From Cochliopodium minus (Eukaryota; Discosea; Himatismenida; Cochliopodiidae): a DNA stretch of 64,000 nucleotides. The notes beneath the pieces are model-generated. The model ran no database searches. It was not told the DNA's origin and was given only the letters and a program-made list of their open reading frames with translations. The position numbers and the translations under genes were made by a program. Shown here in pieces: positions 43,932 through 58,195 of this stretch. The DNA lies in the NCBI GenBank assembly GCA_024220525.1, contig JAMYWO010000002.1:369432-433431 (forward strand). The letters are read 5' to 3'. How positions within the stretch are numbered: the stretch's first letter is position 1; every line of letters begins with the position of its first letter.

Positions 43932-46133
43932 ATGAAGAGTTTCTTAAAAAATAAACAACAAAAATCAACAAAAAAGTTTTTTAATTTCCCAAATCAAATC
44001 TTTTTTTCAACAATTCCTTCGAACAAAGGAAAAATTAAAACCCCAGAAAGAATAAGGATTGAAAAAAGGATTTTAAAGGATAGATTATTTAAAGATAAAA
44101 AGAAACAAAGAAAGAATGAACTCAAAAAATTGGGTTTAAATATTAATCCCCACTCCAATTCTCTCGAAAATTACTTGCATTTATCTTCTGATAAATCTGA
44201 TATCATAAATAATACAATTTCAACAAATGAAGAAACCAATAATTTAAATAACAATGAATTGATACCTGAATTGAAAGAAACATTAGAAGATAAGAATGAA
44301 GACAAAATTGAATTAAAATTAAAACTGGAAGAAATTGAGAAATTGATACACGAATCAATCAAAGAGGCAGAAAAACCAACCACTAATGAAAAAGTTAAAG
44401 GGAAAGAAGAAGATAAAGAAAAGAAGGAAGAACTTGAATTTTTATATCAACAAATAGAGAAAAGTATTAATTTGGATGAGGTTAATAATAACAATTTGAG
44501 GAAATTTATAAGAATGGCAGCTAATAAAAGAGATTTTACCATGTTGGAAAGACTCAATTCAAAACTTAAAATTATCAATAAATTAAAAAAAGAAGAATAT
44601 CCGAGAATTATAAGAAAAACTATTCTGGATGCTCTTTTAAGAGAAAATAAATTCAAAGAAATTTTAATTTTATTGGAAGAAATGAAAAATGAAAATCAAT
44701 TTCCTCCCCTTTCTTTTTATCGTAACTTTTCTTCTCACATCCTCTCTCACTCTTCCCATTCTCCACACTCTCCCCTTCCTTTTCTCTCTTCTCTTTTTCT
44801 TTGTTTTTCTTCTCATCCCTTCTTCTCTCTCCTCCCCTCCCCTCCTCAATCAAACCCAAACAAAGTTCTTCTAAAAAATGTTGAAAAACAAATAAAAAAG
44901 GAAAATACAAACTTTATTCATAAAGAAGAAGAAGAAGGAGATGAAGGAATAGAAGAAGAAAGGAAGAAAATAGAAGGAAGAATAGAAGAAGGAGCTAATA
45001 AAGAAGAAGGAATAGAAGAAGGAGCTACCAAAGAAGGAATAGAAAAAGCTATTAAAGAAGAAGAAGGAATAGAAGAAGAAGAAGGAGAAGAAGGAATAGA
45101 AGAAGGAGCTATTAAAGAAAGAATAGGAGAAGAAGAAGAAAGGAAGAAAATAGAAGTGATAGAAACGATGTTTTACATAAAAGGGATAATGGGAGAAAAA
45201 GAAGAAAGTGAAAAGTATTTTGAATATTTAAAACCTCATCTTTCTCCTTCTATTGTTGAAGAATATTGCAAAATTCTTTCTTTTAATGGTTTCCCTTTAC
45301 AATCTTCTTCTTTTTTAATTGATGAAAACCTTTCTCCTTCTCTTCTTCCCCTTCACTTGAACTTTTATAACTACCTCCTCCTTTCCCTCAAATCTCTCTT
45401 TGAATCTCTTTCTTCTCCTCCTTCCTCTCCTCCCCACTTTGAAAGTAAAGAAGGTAAAGAGGAAAAAGAAGAGAAAGCAAAGAAAGAAGATAAAGAAGAT
45501 AAAGAAGATAAAGAAGATAAAGAGGAAAAAGAAGAAAAAGTAGAAAAAGTAGAAAAAGAAGAAAAAGTAGAGGAAAAAAGAGAAATTTTGGAAAAGATGT
45601 GGGGAGTGTATCAACTTTTAGAAAAAAACAGCAAAGAAAAGACTTTTTTAACTCCAAATAAATTAACATACAGCATCATTTTGTCTACTTTTTCTTCTTC
45701 ACAAGACTCTTATTTCTCTTCAAAAGCTTTCTCCCTTGCAAACACTCTTTTTTCTCTCCACATCGACAACTATGAAGAACACTGCAATGTAAACACCCAC
45801 AACAAACTCTCCAAAATAAAAGGTGAAAAAAAAGGGAAAAGTTTGAAAAATATTTTTCTTCCTTTGAAAGATACCATTTTTTCTACTTCTATCCTTCAAA
45901 CTTTTTGTTTGAATAAAGATATTGATAATGCTTTTAATGTTTTAAAAGAAATGAACAAATGTGGAACTACAATCAACTCTGTCACTTACAAGGTCTTCTC
46001 GTTCCATGCAAAGAAAAATAATTTGGATCATTATCTCTCTTTATTGAAAAATTTTGATAATTTGAATTTTTCTTCAAATCAAAAAAAAAAAAAATCCACA
46101 AGACCCCTTTCAAACAAAATATCTCAACTATAA
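43932..46133 (+). CDS. Mitochondrial PPR-like protein with Glu/Lys-rich insert
   Basis: A single uninterrupted exon of 733 codons, unusual beside intron-rich neighbours. The N-terminus (MKSFLKNKQQKSTKKFFNF, then QIFFSTIP) is basic and amphipathic, like a mitochondrial presequence. Helical hairpins with PPR wording appear: AANKRDFTMLERLNSKLKII, LLRENKFKEILILLEEMKN, TPNKLTYSIILSTF and NKDIDNAFNVLKEMNKCGTT followed by INSVTYKVF. PPR proteins bind organelle RNA; this one probably acts in mitochondrial RNA processing or translation. Two low-complexity inserts of E/G/I/K repeats (44925-45150) and E/K/D repeats (45440-45590) interrupt the helices. The opposite strand gives Leu/Phe shadow ORFs. The PPR number is low and the repeats are degenerate, so the subfamily is unclear. 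Confidence 0.62.
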   Translation: MKSFLKNKQQKSTKKFFNFPNQIFFSTIPSNKGKIKTPERIRIEKRILKDRLFKDKKKQRKNELKKLGLNINPHSNSLENYLHLSSDKSDIINNTISTNEETNNLNNNELIPELKETLEDKNEDKIELKLKLEEIEKLIHESIKEAEKPTTNEKVKGKEEDKEKKEELEFLYQQIEKSINLDEVNNNNLRKFIRMAANKRDFTMLERLNSKLKIINKLKKEEYPRIIRKTILDALLRENKFKEILILLEEMKNENQFPPLSFYRNFSSHILSHSSHSPHSPLPFLSSLFLCFSSHPFFSLLPSPPQSNPNKVLLKNVEKQIKKENTNFIHKEEEEGDEGIEEERKKIEGRIEEGANKEEGIEEGATKEGIEKAIKEEEGIEEEEGEEGIEEGAIKERIGEEEERKKIEVIETMFYIKGIMGEKEESEKYFEYLKPHLSPSIVEEYCKILSFNGFPLQSSSFLIDENLSPSLLPLHLNFYNYLLLSLKSLFESLSSPPSSPPHFESKEGKEEKEEKAKKEDKEDKEDKEDKEEKEEKVEKVEKEEKVEEKREILEKMWGVYQLLEKNSKEKTFLTPNKLTYSIILSTFSSSQDSYFSSKAFSLANTLFSLHIDNYEEHCNVNTHNKLSKIKGEKKGKSLKNIFLPLKDTIFSTSILQTFCLNKDIDNAFNVLKEMNKCGTTINSVTYKVFSFHAKKNNLDHYLSLLKNFDNLNFSSNQKKKKSTRPLSNKISQL
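44925..45160 (+). repeat. GAA-rich purine tract coding E/K/G/I repeats
   Basis: Strand-biased purine run with recurring GAAGAAGGA/ATAGAAGAA units, coding EEGIEEG-type repeats in the PPR-like gene. Confidence 0.8.
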
Positions 46134-46240
46134 TAACTCATTTGCGAGTTCAATCCATTTTAAATAAATAAAAATTAGCCTTATGAACTGAAAAAAAATT
46201 AAAGTTCATTTTGCCCTTTTTTTCCAAATAAAAAAAAAAA

Positions 46241-48589
<2,349 letters not shown>

Positions 48590-48693
48590 TCTCCTTTCCT
48601 TTCTTATTATTCAAATTGGAAGAATCTTTTATTTTGTTCGAACAAAAGTTAATAAAATGTGAAAATTATTTGAATTTATTTTTGAAAAAATTT

Positions 48694-50343
48694 TTAAATG
48701 GTGATTCGCATAATTATGCAAATTATTTTTCCTTTTGAAAATTGGTAGAGAAGAGATGAGATTGCATACCCTTTCCAAATATTGACTCTTGTTATGAAAT
48801 TTGGAAAGAGGTTTCTCAACATTTTGAGTTTTTTTAGCACTTTTTGGAGTATTTCATCAATGTTGTTGACAAGTCCATTGTGGTCAAAGAAGAAGCCNAT
48901 GTTACCAAGGTATCCCAAACTGAGTGGTTTTTCTTCTTTTTTTGCGAGTTTGATTCTTTTTATGCATTCATCCACATCATCCACCATCTCCATCACCCAT
49001 CCTTGTTCCATTCTCTTTTTCAATGCATTTGGGTTCACTTCAGCTATAACCCCTATTGCCCCACAAATCACTGCTGCTTTTGCTTGGGCCCCACTTTAAA
49101 AAATAAAGATATCAGTGAATAATTATTTTTTTTCATTAATTAAATTTTTTATTTGATTAAATTAATTTAATTAAATTAACTTATTTAAAGCTAAAATTTT
49201 TTTAAAAAATTTACCTCATTCCTCCAAGACCTGATGTCAAAAAGACAACACCTTTTAATGAATCCTTATTCAAGTACTTTCTTGCGGCATTCGTAACAGT
49301 GATAGTTGTACCATGAACTATTCCTTGAGGACCAATATAGCAATAAGACCCTTTTTAAAAGTAAATAATTTTAAATTATAATTGTAATTTAAAATTGTAT
49401 TTTAAATCAATTTAAATTTAAATTAATTCAATTAAATTAATTGTTTTTTTTTTCATTTACCAGCAGTCATTTGACCATATTGAGATACATTTTTACCGTA
49501 CATTTTTTGATAATCTAATTGAGAAGAATAGTTTGGTATTACCATTCCGTTTGTTACCACCACTCTTGGAGAATCCTTATGTGATGGAAATAAACCCAAT
49601 GGATGTCCACTATACATCACCAATGTTTGTTCATCAGTCATTTCGGAGAGATATTTCATTGTTAACTGATATTGTATCCAATTTTGGAAAACACTCCCAT
49701 TTCCTCCATATGTGACCAATTCTTCAGGAAATTGAGCAATTTTGTAATCCAAATTATTTTGAATCATCAACATTATTGCCGCAGCTAAGCAAAAATAATT
49801 ATTATTTAATCATATATAATTCGTATTATTTAATCTATGATTCGAATTATTTCATCTTATTATTCGTAATACTTTTTAAAATACAATAAATATCTAAGAT
49901 ATTGCTTTCAAAATTCAATCTTTTTACCCTGTTTGCATTTTGAAGGATAATCTGATATCTTTCTTGCTTTCATTTGGTATTTAGGTCTGAATCTATACGC
50001 ATAAATATGTCCATATACCTCCAGTTCTTTTGCAAACTCTTGTGCCAATAAAGTATGATATTTTTTGGGCAAATATCTCAAAACATTTTTAACAGCCAAC
50101 TGAACATATAAATTAACCCTTATATACTTTACATATAATTTTCTATTTTACCTTTTTTTCATCTTTGTCCAAATTATTAATTCTTTCGGGTGCATGAGGG
50201 ATGTTTTCATTCAAAGGAAATGGTTCAGGCAAAGTATCAATTTCAAAAAATTTTAATTCAGAGTCAAAGGAATTTGTATTATTGATCATTTTTAATTTTT
50301 TTTCTTTTTTCTTTTCCTCAACTATTTCCTGAAAAGAAGACAT
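48694..50343 (-). CDS. UROC1: Urocanate hydratase, broken after about 400 residues
   Basis: Urocanase converts urocanate to imidazolone propionate in histidine breakdown. Start ATG 50341-50343. Family landmarks: LPEPFPLNENIPHAPER, ALRNVLRYLP-type AVKNVLRYLPKKYHTLLAQE, MIQNNLDYKIAQFPEELVTY, YGGNGSVFQNWIQYQLTMKY, LVMYSGHPLGLFPS, RVVVTNGMVIPNY, YGQMTAGSYCYIGPQGIVHG, GLGGMSGAQAKAAVICGA, VDECIKRIKLAKKEEKPLSL and GYLGN. Urocanases run to about 660 residues and continue GNxVD..; here, at an undetermined base (48898), the sequence changes to unrelated coding-like sequence (FFFDHNGLVNNIDEILQKVL). The NAD-site and catalytic C-terminal part are absent. The N and the abrupt switch point to an assembly join, not a pseudogene. 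The gene begins 49 bp after the cyclase gene end. Confidence 0.88.
48898..48898. other. Single undetermined base at urocanase break
   Basis: An N exactly where urocanase homology stops (GYLGN). On the far side an open frame continues with no urocanase character and then a donor-like AAAGG|GTATGC near 48770. Confidence 0.9.
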
Positions 50344-50391
50344 TCACAAGAAGAGATCAGGAATAACAAAATTATTTTAAAAAACTAAATT

Positions 50392-53300
50392 TTAATTCAC
50401 ATGAATTAATTCTAAAAGCAATGTACAGTCTTTTTTCAACAATATTGTTGCGGTGTTGATGAAATCAAATACTTTTTTTACAACTTTAGCATGTTTTACA
50501 TTACTCAAAAGATTACCCAAACTCAAGTTCAATTCTTTATCAAGTGAGATGGCTTGTAAAGAAACTGACTTTAGCTTTTCTAGAACAACCAAACATTTTT
50601 GAGCTTCTACTTGCAAAATTTGTTGAATAGAAAGAATGATGCTTTCAAGTTTTTGAAGATGTAGGTTGGATTTGTTTTGGATAACTTCATTTTTATCTCG
50701 AATTTTTTCAATGGCATTCAAGAAGCTAGGAATCTTTTGAGAAAATTGTTGGAGATTATTCGAAATATTTACACAATCATTGTACAAAGTGGAAAGAGAA
50801 AGAGAAATTTCTTTTAGTTGCTGATAGTTCGAATGATTAGGAGGAATTTGTGAAACCCAATTTGATTTGTCACTAAAATGAGGAAATTGAATGGAAGTAT
50901 AGTTAAATCCTCCAGGAGAAGAGTTAATGGTATCAGTGTTAATCCCACTGCTCCCTTTTCCCAATATTCCAGAACTGACATTTATTCCACTGCTACCCAT
51001 AACTATATTATTTTTCATGTTGTTCTTTTGGTTGTCTTCTTTGTTCATTATTTTATCGACTACATTTTTATTGTTTGTTTCGCTTGAAGATTTGTGAATA
51101 AGGTTATTGAGGTTGAGGTTGAGATGAAATTGGTTTTTTTCTTTTTCGGTGGTTGATGAAATTGTGTTGTTCACTTTGGTTGGGCTGTTACTTAACAGAC
51201 CAATTCCAACACTTTTTGAAGAAAGCGTGGTATACGAGGGTTTAGCATTTTTAAGGGGAGAAGAAGGTGATACAACGGTTGAATTTCGAGTGATTGTAGG
51301 TGATTTAGGAGATGGAGTGGGTGATTTTGTTACCATAGAGGAGATTCTACTTGATAGATTTAGTTTTATATCCTTTGTTTCTTTTTCCTTTGTACCATTC
51401 GATGTGCTTTCGTTATTCTTGTCTTTAGTTGGGATAGTTGGAGAAGTATTAGGGGAAGGAGATTTGGATAAGATAGAAGGTAGAAGGCTGGGAGAGAGTG
51501 AGGTGGTAGATTTACGAGTTTTTTTAGAGAGGAGGCGAGGAGAGGATGGGAGTTGGGGTTGGACCCATTTTTTATTTTGAGAGTTTGAAAGTGAAGGAGA
51601 GGAGGGAGGTAGAAGAGATTTGGATGATTTTAGGAGCAGGATACGAAGAGATTTTTGATGCGAATCTTTTTTGGGATATTCTTCAATTTCTTCCATTATT
51701 TCTAATAATTGAAAAGCTCTGCTTCTATTCAAGTACCAATTTAAAGTATAGTTTTCATAATTGTTGTTTTTTTGGAGGAGAGATAGTTTGTTTTCAGTTT
51801 CCTCGATCATAGGTAAGAGATTTTCAATGAGGGAAGCTGGATCTTTGTAATTTTGCTTAAAGTTTGATCCTTTAACAATACAAAATAAAATGGAAAGAGT
51901 GTGATAAGCTATTTTAGCATCTTTGACGGAGTTATCGTTCTCCAATAAAAGAGGATTTGGATTAACAAAGGACATTATTTCAGATAAAATGAGTTGATGA
52001 AATTCTTTTCTTTGTTCCAAAAGTAATCTTGAATAGCACACCTCTTGCATTATCTCATTTTTAAACTGAAAAATCATTTCTTTCTTCGTGACAGCAAAAA
52101 ATTCATTTTTACATAAAGTAACAGCATGTATGCTCATGTGAGGCACAACTTCTTTGATTGGAAAAATAGTTTTGAGCATTTCTAAAGAAAATTCTATTCC
52201 TATAACACTTGATACTTTTAAGACCATCTGTTGTGTTGAATCTAATTCGTCCATTTTATTTGTTACTATTCCTAATGAAAAAAAAATTATAAATTTTTAA
52301 AAGTGAGAAGAGAAAAAAAATTTCTAACCCTGGAGAGTTTGAGGGAGATCAATGGAATAAAGATGAGGAGAATTTAGAGAAAGGATGTTGTTTTGGACAG
52401 AAAGAAAAGAAGAAAACTTGAAAAAATGTAAAAGTTCTTTGATAAATTTGGGATTTCCTTTCGATTTGTTGTAAATATAATGTTGAAAATGAAGGGGGAT
52501 AGATTTAATATTTGCATTAAAAAAAGATTGAATTAGTAAAAGAGTTTCTTGAAAGAGGAAAGCATCCAAGAAAAGATATTGGGAAGGAAATTTCATTTCT
52601 TCCACTTTGTCTATTATTTTTTTGTGTTTCTTTGCAATCTTTTTATTTTTAGAAAGAAGAGATCTTGTGGTAACTACAACAAGCATGGGACTCACCTCGC
52701 TTATTACTTGAAACAATAAATCCAGAGAGGAGTCATTAAAATAGTGAATGTCTTCAAGTATCAGCAAAAATAAACTCTTTTTGACAAACAATTTGAAAAG
52801 AGAAACCATAATTGAAGAGACGTAACTTTTTTTAAGTTTTTCACTGATGTTGCTTTCTTCTTCATTTTTGTTCTTCCCAAACACTTCATTGACAAACACT
52901 CCTATGTGCTCATAATGGGGGCAATCTGTTAACATCTTTTTCATTGCTTCTCTAACACTTTCTTTTATGTCCTCGTTTTTTTCTGAAATTCCCAATATCT
53001 TCAATAAAATTGGTATCCAAACTCCATACTATTAGAATTAAAAAAAGAATAAAAATTTAATTTATTAAACAAATTTTTTTTAAAAAAAGAATTGACATTG
53101 GAATGATCATTTGGATCAGCTTCTGACAAATAATGATTTCTTACTCCCGAATTTTTGACGAGATATTTCACTAGAGTTGTTTTTCCTATTTAAAATGGAA
53201 TTAAAAAAAAAAAATTTTGAAAAAAATTAATAATTACCCATTCCCGCATTCCCCTCAAGTACCAACAATATGGTAGATGATTTTTTTTTGAAAATTTTGA

Positions 53301-56300
53301 GTGTATTTTTAGTGTACTCTTTGAAATTGTTTCTTCCAATGATTTGATTCAGATTCTGATTTTCTTCTAATGTGCTAGCTCTTATTCTAGATCCTCTGTA
53401 TATGCTAGAGTTTACATAAAAGGGCCTAAACAAATTTAAAAAAAATTTACTACCAAATAAAGGAATAAAAAAAATTTTTTTACATAAAAATGATTATTGC
53501 TTCTTGTTTCCCTTTTACAAACACTTTTTCTAAGCCCTTAAATTGAATGTCTTTGTATTTGACACAAGAGTTAGTTGTTTCTTCATCGCATACTATGTTT
53601 ATTTTCTGTTTATAAGCAACTAAATAAAGTAAAATTTTTTTATTGAATTTATCAAGAAAAAAAAAAGAACCTACCTCCCATCAATCTTGCACTTAAATTT
53701 ACACTATCCCCCACCATTGCCTAAAAATATTTAAAATGAAAATTATAAAGAATTGATCAATAAAATTACATATTCTTGACGCTTGTTAGAACCAACACAT
53801 CCACAAAAAACAGTACCCGTAGTGATACCAATAGAATTTTCGATGTTAATGTCTGTTAGACACTTGTTGATTTGAAGTGCACATTTTACTCCTCTCAATG
53901 GATCATCTTCATGTCCAAATGGAATTCCGAAAGCTGCTATCAAAACAGTTCCCTTATCGTCAACCAAAAACTGTCTTATCATACTAAAAGAGAATTTTAA
54001 AATTATGATATCAAATTAAAAATAAATTTTATTTTTACCCACCAAAATCAAAGATGATTTGTTGCATTAGGGAAAGAGATTTTTGAAGAAGAAANNNNNN
54101 NNNNNNNNNNNNNNNNNNNNNNNNNNNNNNNNNNNNNNNNNNNNNNNNNNNNNNNNNNNNNNNNNNNNNNNNNNNNNNNNNNNNNNNNNNNNNNCTTGTC
54201 TAGTAACCCTTTTTGTATGTAACAACGGAGAATTGGTTCCAGAACTTTTGATGTGGAAGTATCTTTTTTTAAAAAATAATTCTTTAAAAATCTAAAAAAT
54301 AAAAACAATTCTTACCAAGGGTGGTATCATTTTCATTTTTTTTTTCGGTCAAGGATTCTTCAACCAAGCCTTTCTTTTTAATTTCATTGACAGATTTGAC
54401 TAAGTAATCCTCTCCTCTTTTTTCGTAAATTCCCCTCTCTGAAATTGCTTTAAATGCTATTTTGCTTATTACCACCTCCCCTTTGCCGCTATTATCCACT
54501 AAAAAAAAACAATTAGTTGATTAAAATGATAAAGATTTGGTTTAATTCTACCAGCTGTTTTTAATTGCAAAAAAGGATCTCCAGCTAAAATAAACTCCCA
54601 CATATTATCTACTCCACCCACATGTATTGCATACATTGGCCCACATGATACACCTATGTGTAATGTTAACACAAAACCCTCCCCACTATCGTATTCCGCC
54701 AAACTTGTTTGTATTTCTACAAAAACAAAAAAGTTTAAATCAACAAAAAATTAAAACTTTTAAAAAAAAAATTACCCAGTCCACACTGAACTGCTCTCAA
54801 AGTTAGATCTGACAAAATATTTCTTGCCTCTGACTTTTCTATCATCTCAATATTATCTTTTTCCTCATAAAACACTAAAAAAGAATTTTTAATTAAGAAA
54901 TTTTTTCAAAAAAAAAGAAAGAAAGAAAAAATACCACAAATGAGAGCGTCGCCAGCAAACTTGAAAATATCCCCACCATGAGAATAAACAACATCTATGA
55001 TAGAACCAAAGTAGTTATTGAGATGTACAGAAACCTTCTCGGGTCCTTCCCTCCCAATACTTCCAAGCCTCTCATTCAAAGAAGTAAATCCACTGATGTC
55101 GATGAAAAGAATAGAAGCAAGAATTTTATTGAGGACAGGACTATTTAAAGGAGACATTTGCTTTTTAAAATACTTTACTACATATTGTGGTATGTAACTC
55201 TTTAATACACTCAGTATGTGGCTTTTGTCTCCTATGTTTTTCACATTCACTAGTTTTTCTGTGTCCCCGCTTGTTATTTTCGCCAATATTTCGTATTTAG
55301 TCACTTCGTTTCCCTTCTTTTTTGTTTGGCAATTCACTCCTATCAACACTGACTTTTCCTCCACTAACAAAATTGAAAATTTTTATTTATTTTTTGTTAT
55401 TTTTCTAATTTTCTTACGAATGGGCTCAAAAGTTTCTAATCTCACCTTATAAAAATCATTTAATTGAAAAGAGAAAAAATAAATAAATAAACAAAAAAAA
55501 AACCATTATGTTTGCTTTTCCAAGTTTGGGTATATAAAATACAGAAGGTTCAAAAAAGAGTTTAAAAGTAGACTGGGGGTCATTTTGAAACTCCAAGAAA
55601 CATGTAACTTCTTCATTTTTTAAATTTGATACAGTTAAAATTTGAGAGGATTTTTTGACAGCTATGCTATTTATTCTAAACTCTATTATACTTTTATTGA
55701 ACTCCAGTTGTACAGCATTGGGATAACCTTTTTAAACCAAAAAATAAAAAATAAAAAAATAAAATTTGTTAAAAAGTTGATCAATACACTGTTTCCAGTA
55801 TAAATTTAAACGTTTATGGAGCAATGAAAGAAAAGAAGAAGGAAGTAAAAGTAAAAGACTTTTAATGTGAGAGGGAGAATAAGAAGAATCATCCTTGGAA
55901 CTATCCACCAAAACTTTCAAAGAAGTGGAAACAAGTTTGTCACTCAAAAAGACTTGGTGGAATCTTCCCATGGAAATTTTGGAAATGTAAAGAGGATTGT
56001 TGGTGAAAAAATCTATTTTTTTAGGAGAAAACTGATTTGTTTTCACTTCTTTTCCATGATTCGCTCCCCATATGTATACTTCTCCTATGTCGGTTGATAT
56101 ACATGTATCTTGCTCGCCGCAGCTAATTTGGATAGGTGTTGAATTACAGAATTTTGGAATGAGTTTTGGAGTTAAAATTGGTTGTTTTTCTTTCAACCCA
56201 CATTGTCCATTTTCATTTGAACCTTGTAAATTTTGATAAAAAAAAATATAAAAAATTTTAAACTCAAGATATTTAAATTAAATTATTTATTTATTTAAAA

Positions 56301-57359
56301 AAAATTACCACAAGAATACAACTCCCCACTTTCCGAAAGAAAAATAGTGTGAGAGTAACCACAGGATATTTTAGTTACAGAAATACTTTGAATCTCAAAA
56401 AAAGAAAGGTGGGTGGGTCGAAACAAAGAAAAAGAGGAAGAAAAGGTTGAAGAGGAAGGTAAAGTAGATTGAGAGGAAGAAGGAGTGAATAAAGATTCTT
56501 CAATACCTAATTGACCATCTCTTCCATAACCAAAACTGAATGCATCTCCTTGATCTCCTATCATCATTGTATGATTTCCTCCACAATTGATGAAAACAAT
56601 TTTTCTTTCAAATTCTACTTTACCAAATTTCGTTAAAACTTTTGCTTCTTCTCTTCCACAAGCTCCTTTTGTATTATCTCCGCACGTGAATACTTCTCCG
56701 CTTGATGTCAAAAATGCAGCATGATTACTCCCACTGCAAATCATATCCACTTGAATATTTAATGGAATATCCAATAATAACGCATTAAAATCATTATCTT
56801 GGTTATTCAAAATTTTGCAAGCGTAAATATTATTGCTCTCTTTGCATAAATGTTTGATTAAAAAATTAAATTTAAGATTCAATTCAAATTTACCAGACAA
56901 GATGTAGATTATATTTTCTCCACAACATATTTGACAAACACTTTCATGCAATTTTAATTTTCTGAAAGAAAATAAACCTTTGCTCTTCTCTCTTTCAGAA
57001 TACTTATTCATACATATTAGAACTTCACCACTAGAATTCAAACAGCATATCAAATTTTTACCACATGAGATATCTATTATCTTATCCTTGATGCTTTGTA
57101 TTTCTATTGGGGTGTTTATATCAATCGAAGTTGTTGATTTTATCAATTCTGGAATATGGTTGTTATTTTTTTCGATTATCTCTTTTATATCATCCCAAAA
57201 TGTTCTATTAACGTATACACATCCCTCACATTCATAATTGTTGATCAATTTAAAAGGTGTATGAATCGAAGATTTATGCAATTCCATTTTCGTTTTAATT
57301 TTTAATGTCTTTTTTGGGATATTGGGAGAAATGACAATCTCATTTTTGTTTTTGTTCAT
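50392..57359 (-). CDS. RCC1 + PapD/MSP-like + tandem class III cyclase + AAA/STAND ATPase fusion
   Basis: One splice chain of about 2,000 residues; ATG 57357-57359. (1) RCC1 beta-propeller, 57290-55790: repeats with CGxNHTMMIGDQGDAFSFGYG wording (INCGGNHTMMIGDQGDAFSF, GYSHTIFLSESGELYSCG, NENGQCGL, GEVYIWGANHG). (2) A beta-sandwich resembling MSP/PapD (55729-55500, VQLEFNKSIIEFRIN). (3) Cyclase C1: SILFIDISGFTSLNERLG and DIFKFAGDALICG, both metal aspartates present, then LHIGVSCGPMYAIHVGG and FILAGDP. (4) Cyclase C2, cut by the N gap: FGGMIRQFLVDDKGTVLIAA, FGHEDDPLRGVKCAL, GTVFCGCVG and AMVGDSVNLSARLMGG. (5) NTPase: Walker A GNAGMGKTTLVKYL, Walker B FLLILEDIHYFND. (6) Helical region, Ser/Pro-rich linker (51100-51580) and terminal coiled coil. 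Parts 3-5 match soluble adenylyl cyclase (ADCY10; Dictyostelium SgcA). The intron CAGT|GTATTG...AAAAAG|GTTATC joins parts 1 and 2 in phase. Nucleotide specificity is not determined. Confidence 0.78.
54094..54194. other. Assembly gap of about 100 N inside cyclase C2 domain
   Basis: The flanks are LRCYIQKGLLDK and, on the other side, QKSLSLMQQIIFDFGG of the same domain, so the gap replaces roughly the first C2 strands and the true length may differ from 100. Confidence 0.97.
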
Positions 57360-57441
57360 TTGAAACACAAAAATCAATTTTTTTTTTTGTTTTTAAAGTT
57401 AATTTTGATTTGAAAAAATAAAAAAAATTGAAATTAGTGGG
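57360..57441. promoter_or_regulatory. Very short divergent upstream region, cyclase fusion / GST
   Basis: Only 82 bp between two divergent ATGs, with a T11 tract and A-rich stretches; both core promoters must lie within it or overlap the genes. Confidence 0.4.
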
Positions 57442-58195
57442 ATGCAAAAGGCAAAATTATACCATAATAGTTTGGCAAGAAGTTGCAGAGTGGTCCATTT
57501 GCTCCATGAAATAGATAAAATTGATGATGTTGAAATCGTAAACTTGGATCTTGGAAAAGGAGAGCACATCCAAAATGAGGAATTACATAAAATCAATCCT
57601 CAAAGTAAAATCTAAAATTTTGAAAATATTTTATAATTTATTTTATTTTTTGACAAAAATAAATTATTATTTATAGAGAAAGTACCAGCCTTTCAAGATG
57701 GAGAAGTAAATCATTCACAAAATTTTTTATTATTTCTTTGATTCATAATCCATTCAAATATTTTAGGTTAAACTATTTGAAAGTTTTGCGATAGTTCATT
57801 ATCTCCTTGAAAAATATAAATCACCACTCCTTCCACCTCCCAAAACACAAGAGCGTTCCAAATACTATCAATGGACTTTTTTTGTTGCAAGCACAGTAGA
57901 TGACACAATAATCACTTATTTGAGCCATATTTTCTTTCTCCCACCAAATTTGAGAGATCCAAAAATTGCTGAAGAACAAAAAAAGAAATGGAATGAAAAA
58001 GTTGCACCTATTTTGGAAGAACAACTGAAGCAAACTAAATGGATTATTGGAGAACATTTTACTGCTGCTGATGTAATTTTGGCATTCATTCTCTATAACG
58101 CTGATAAAGTTGGTCTTTTACAAGGTCATAATGTTTTGACTAATTATGTCAAACAATGTTCTGAACGTAAAGCATATCAATTGGTTTATAAATAA
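57442..58195 (+). CDS. Glutathione S-transferase
   Basis: A soluble GST of about 215 residues in three or four exons. Start ATG 57442-57444. The thioredoxin-fold half opens AKLYHNSLARSCRVVHLLHE, with a Ser/Arg-Ser active-site arrangement (LARSCRV) like bacterial-type and omega-like GSTs, then HKINPQ-KKVPAFQDGEVKLFES, the cis-Pro and the ESxAIVHYLLEKY glutathione-binding block. The helical half has EEQLKQTKWIIGEHFTAADV and ILAFILYNADKVGLL, with the N-capping (S/T)xxD motif as TAAD. Stop at 58193-58195. The YHNSLARSCRV start resembles fungal and bacterial GSTs; the class is not determined. Confidence 0.88.

Noticed and set aside
45315-45669. Phe/Leu-rich minus-strand ORFs
   Set aside because: Complement of the GAA/AAA tract in the PPR-like gene.
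48694-48897. Pseudogene call for urocanase
   Set aside because: The break coincides with an undetermined base and the rest of the gene is intact, so an assembly join explains it better.
55732-57377. RCC1 protein as a separate gene
   Set aside because: The last RCC1 exon has a phase-1 donor that joins the next exon and no stop before the donor; kept as one gene, with transcript proof requested.
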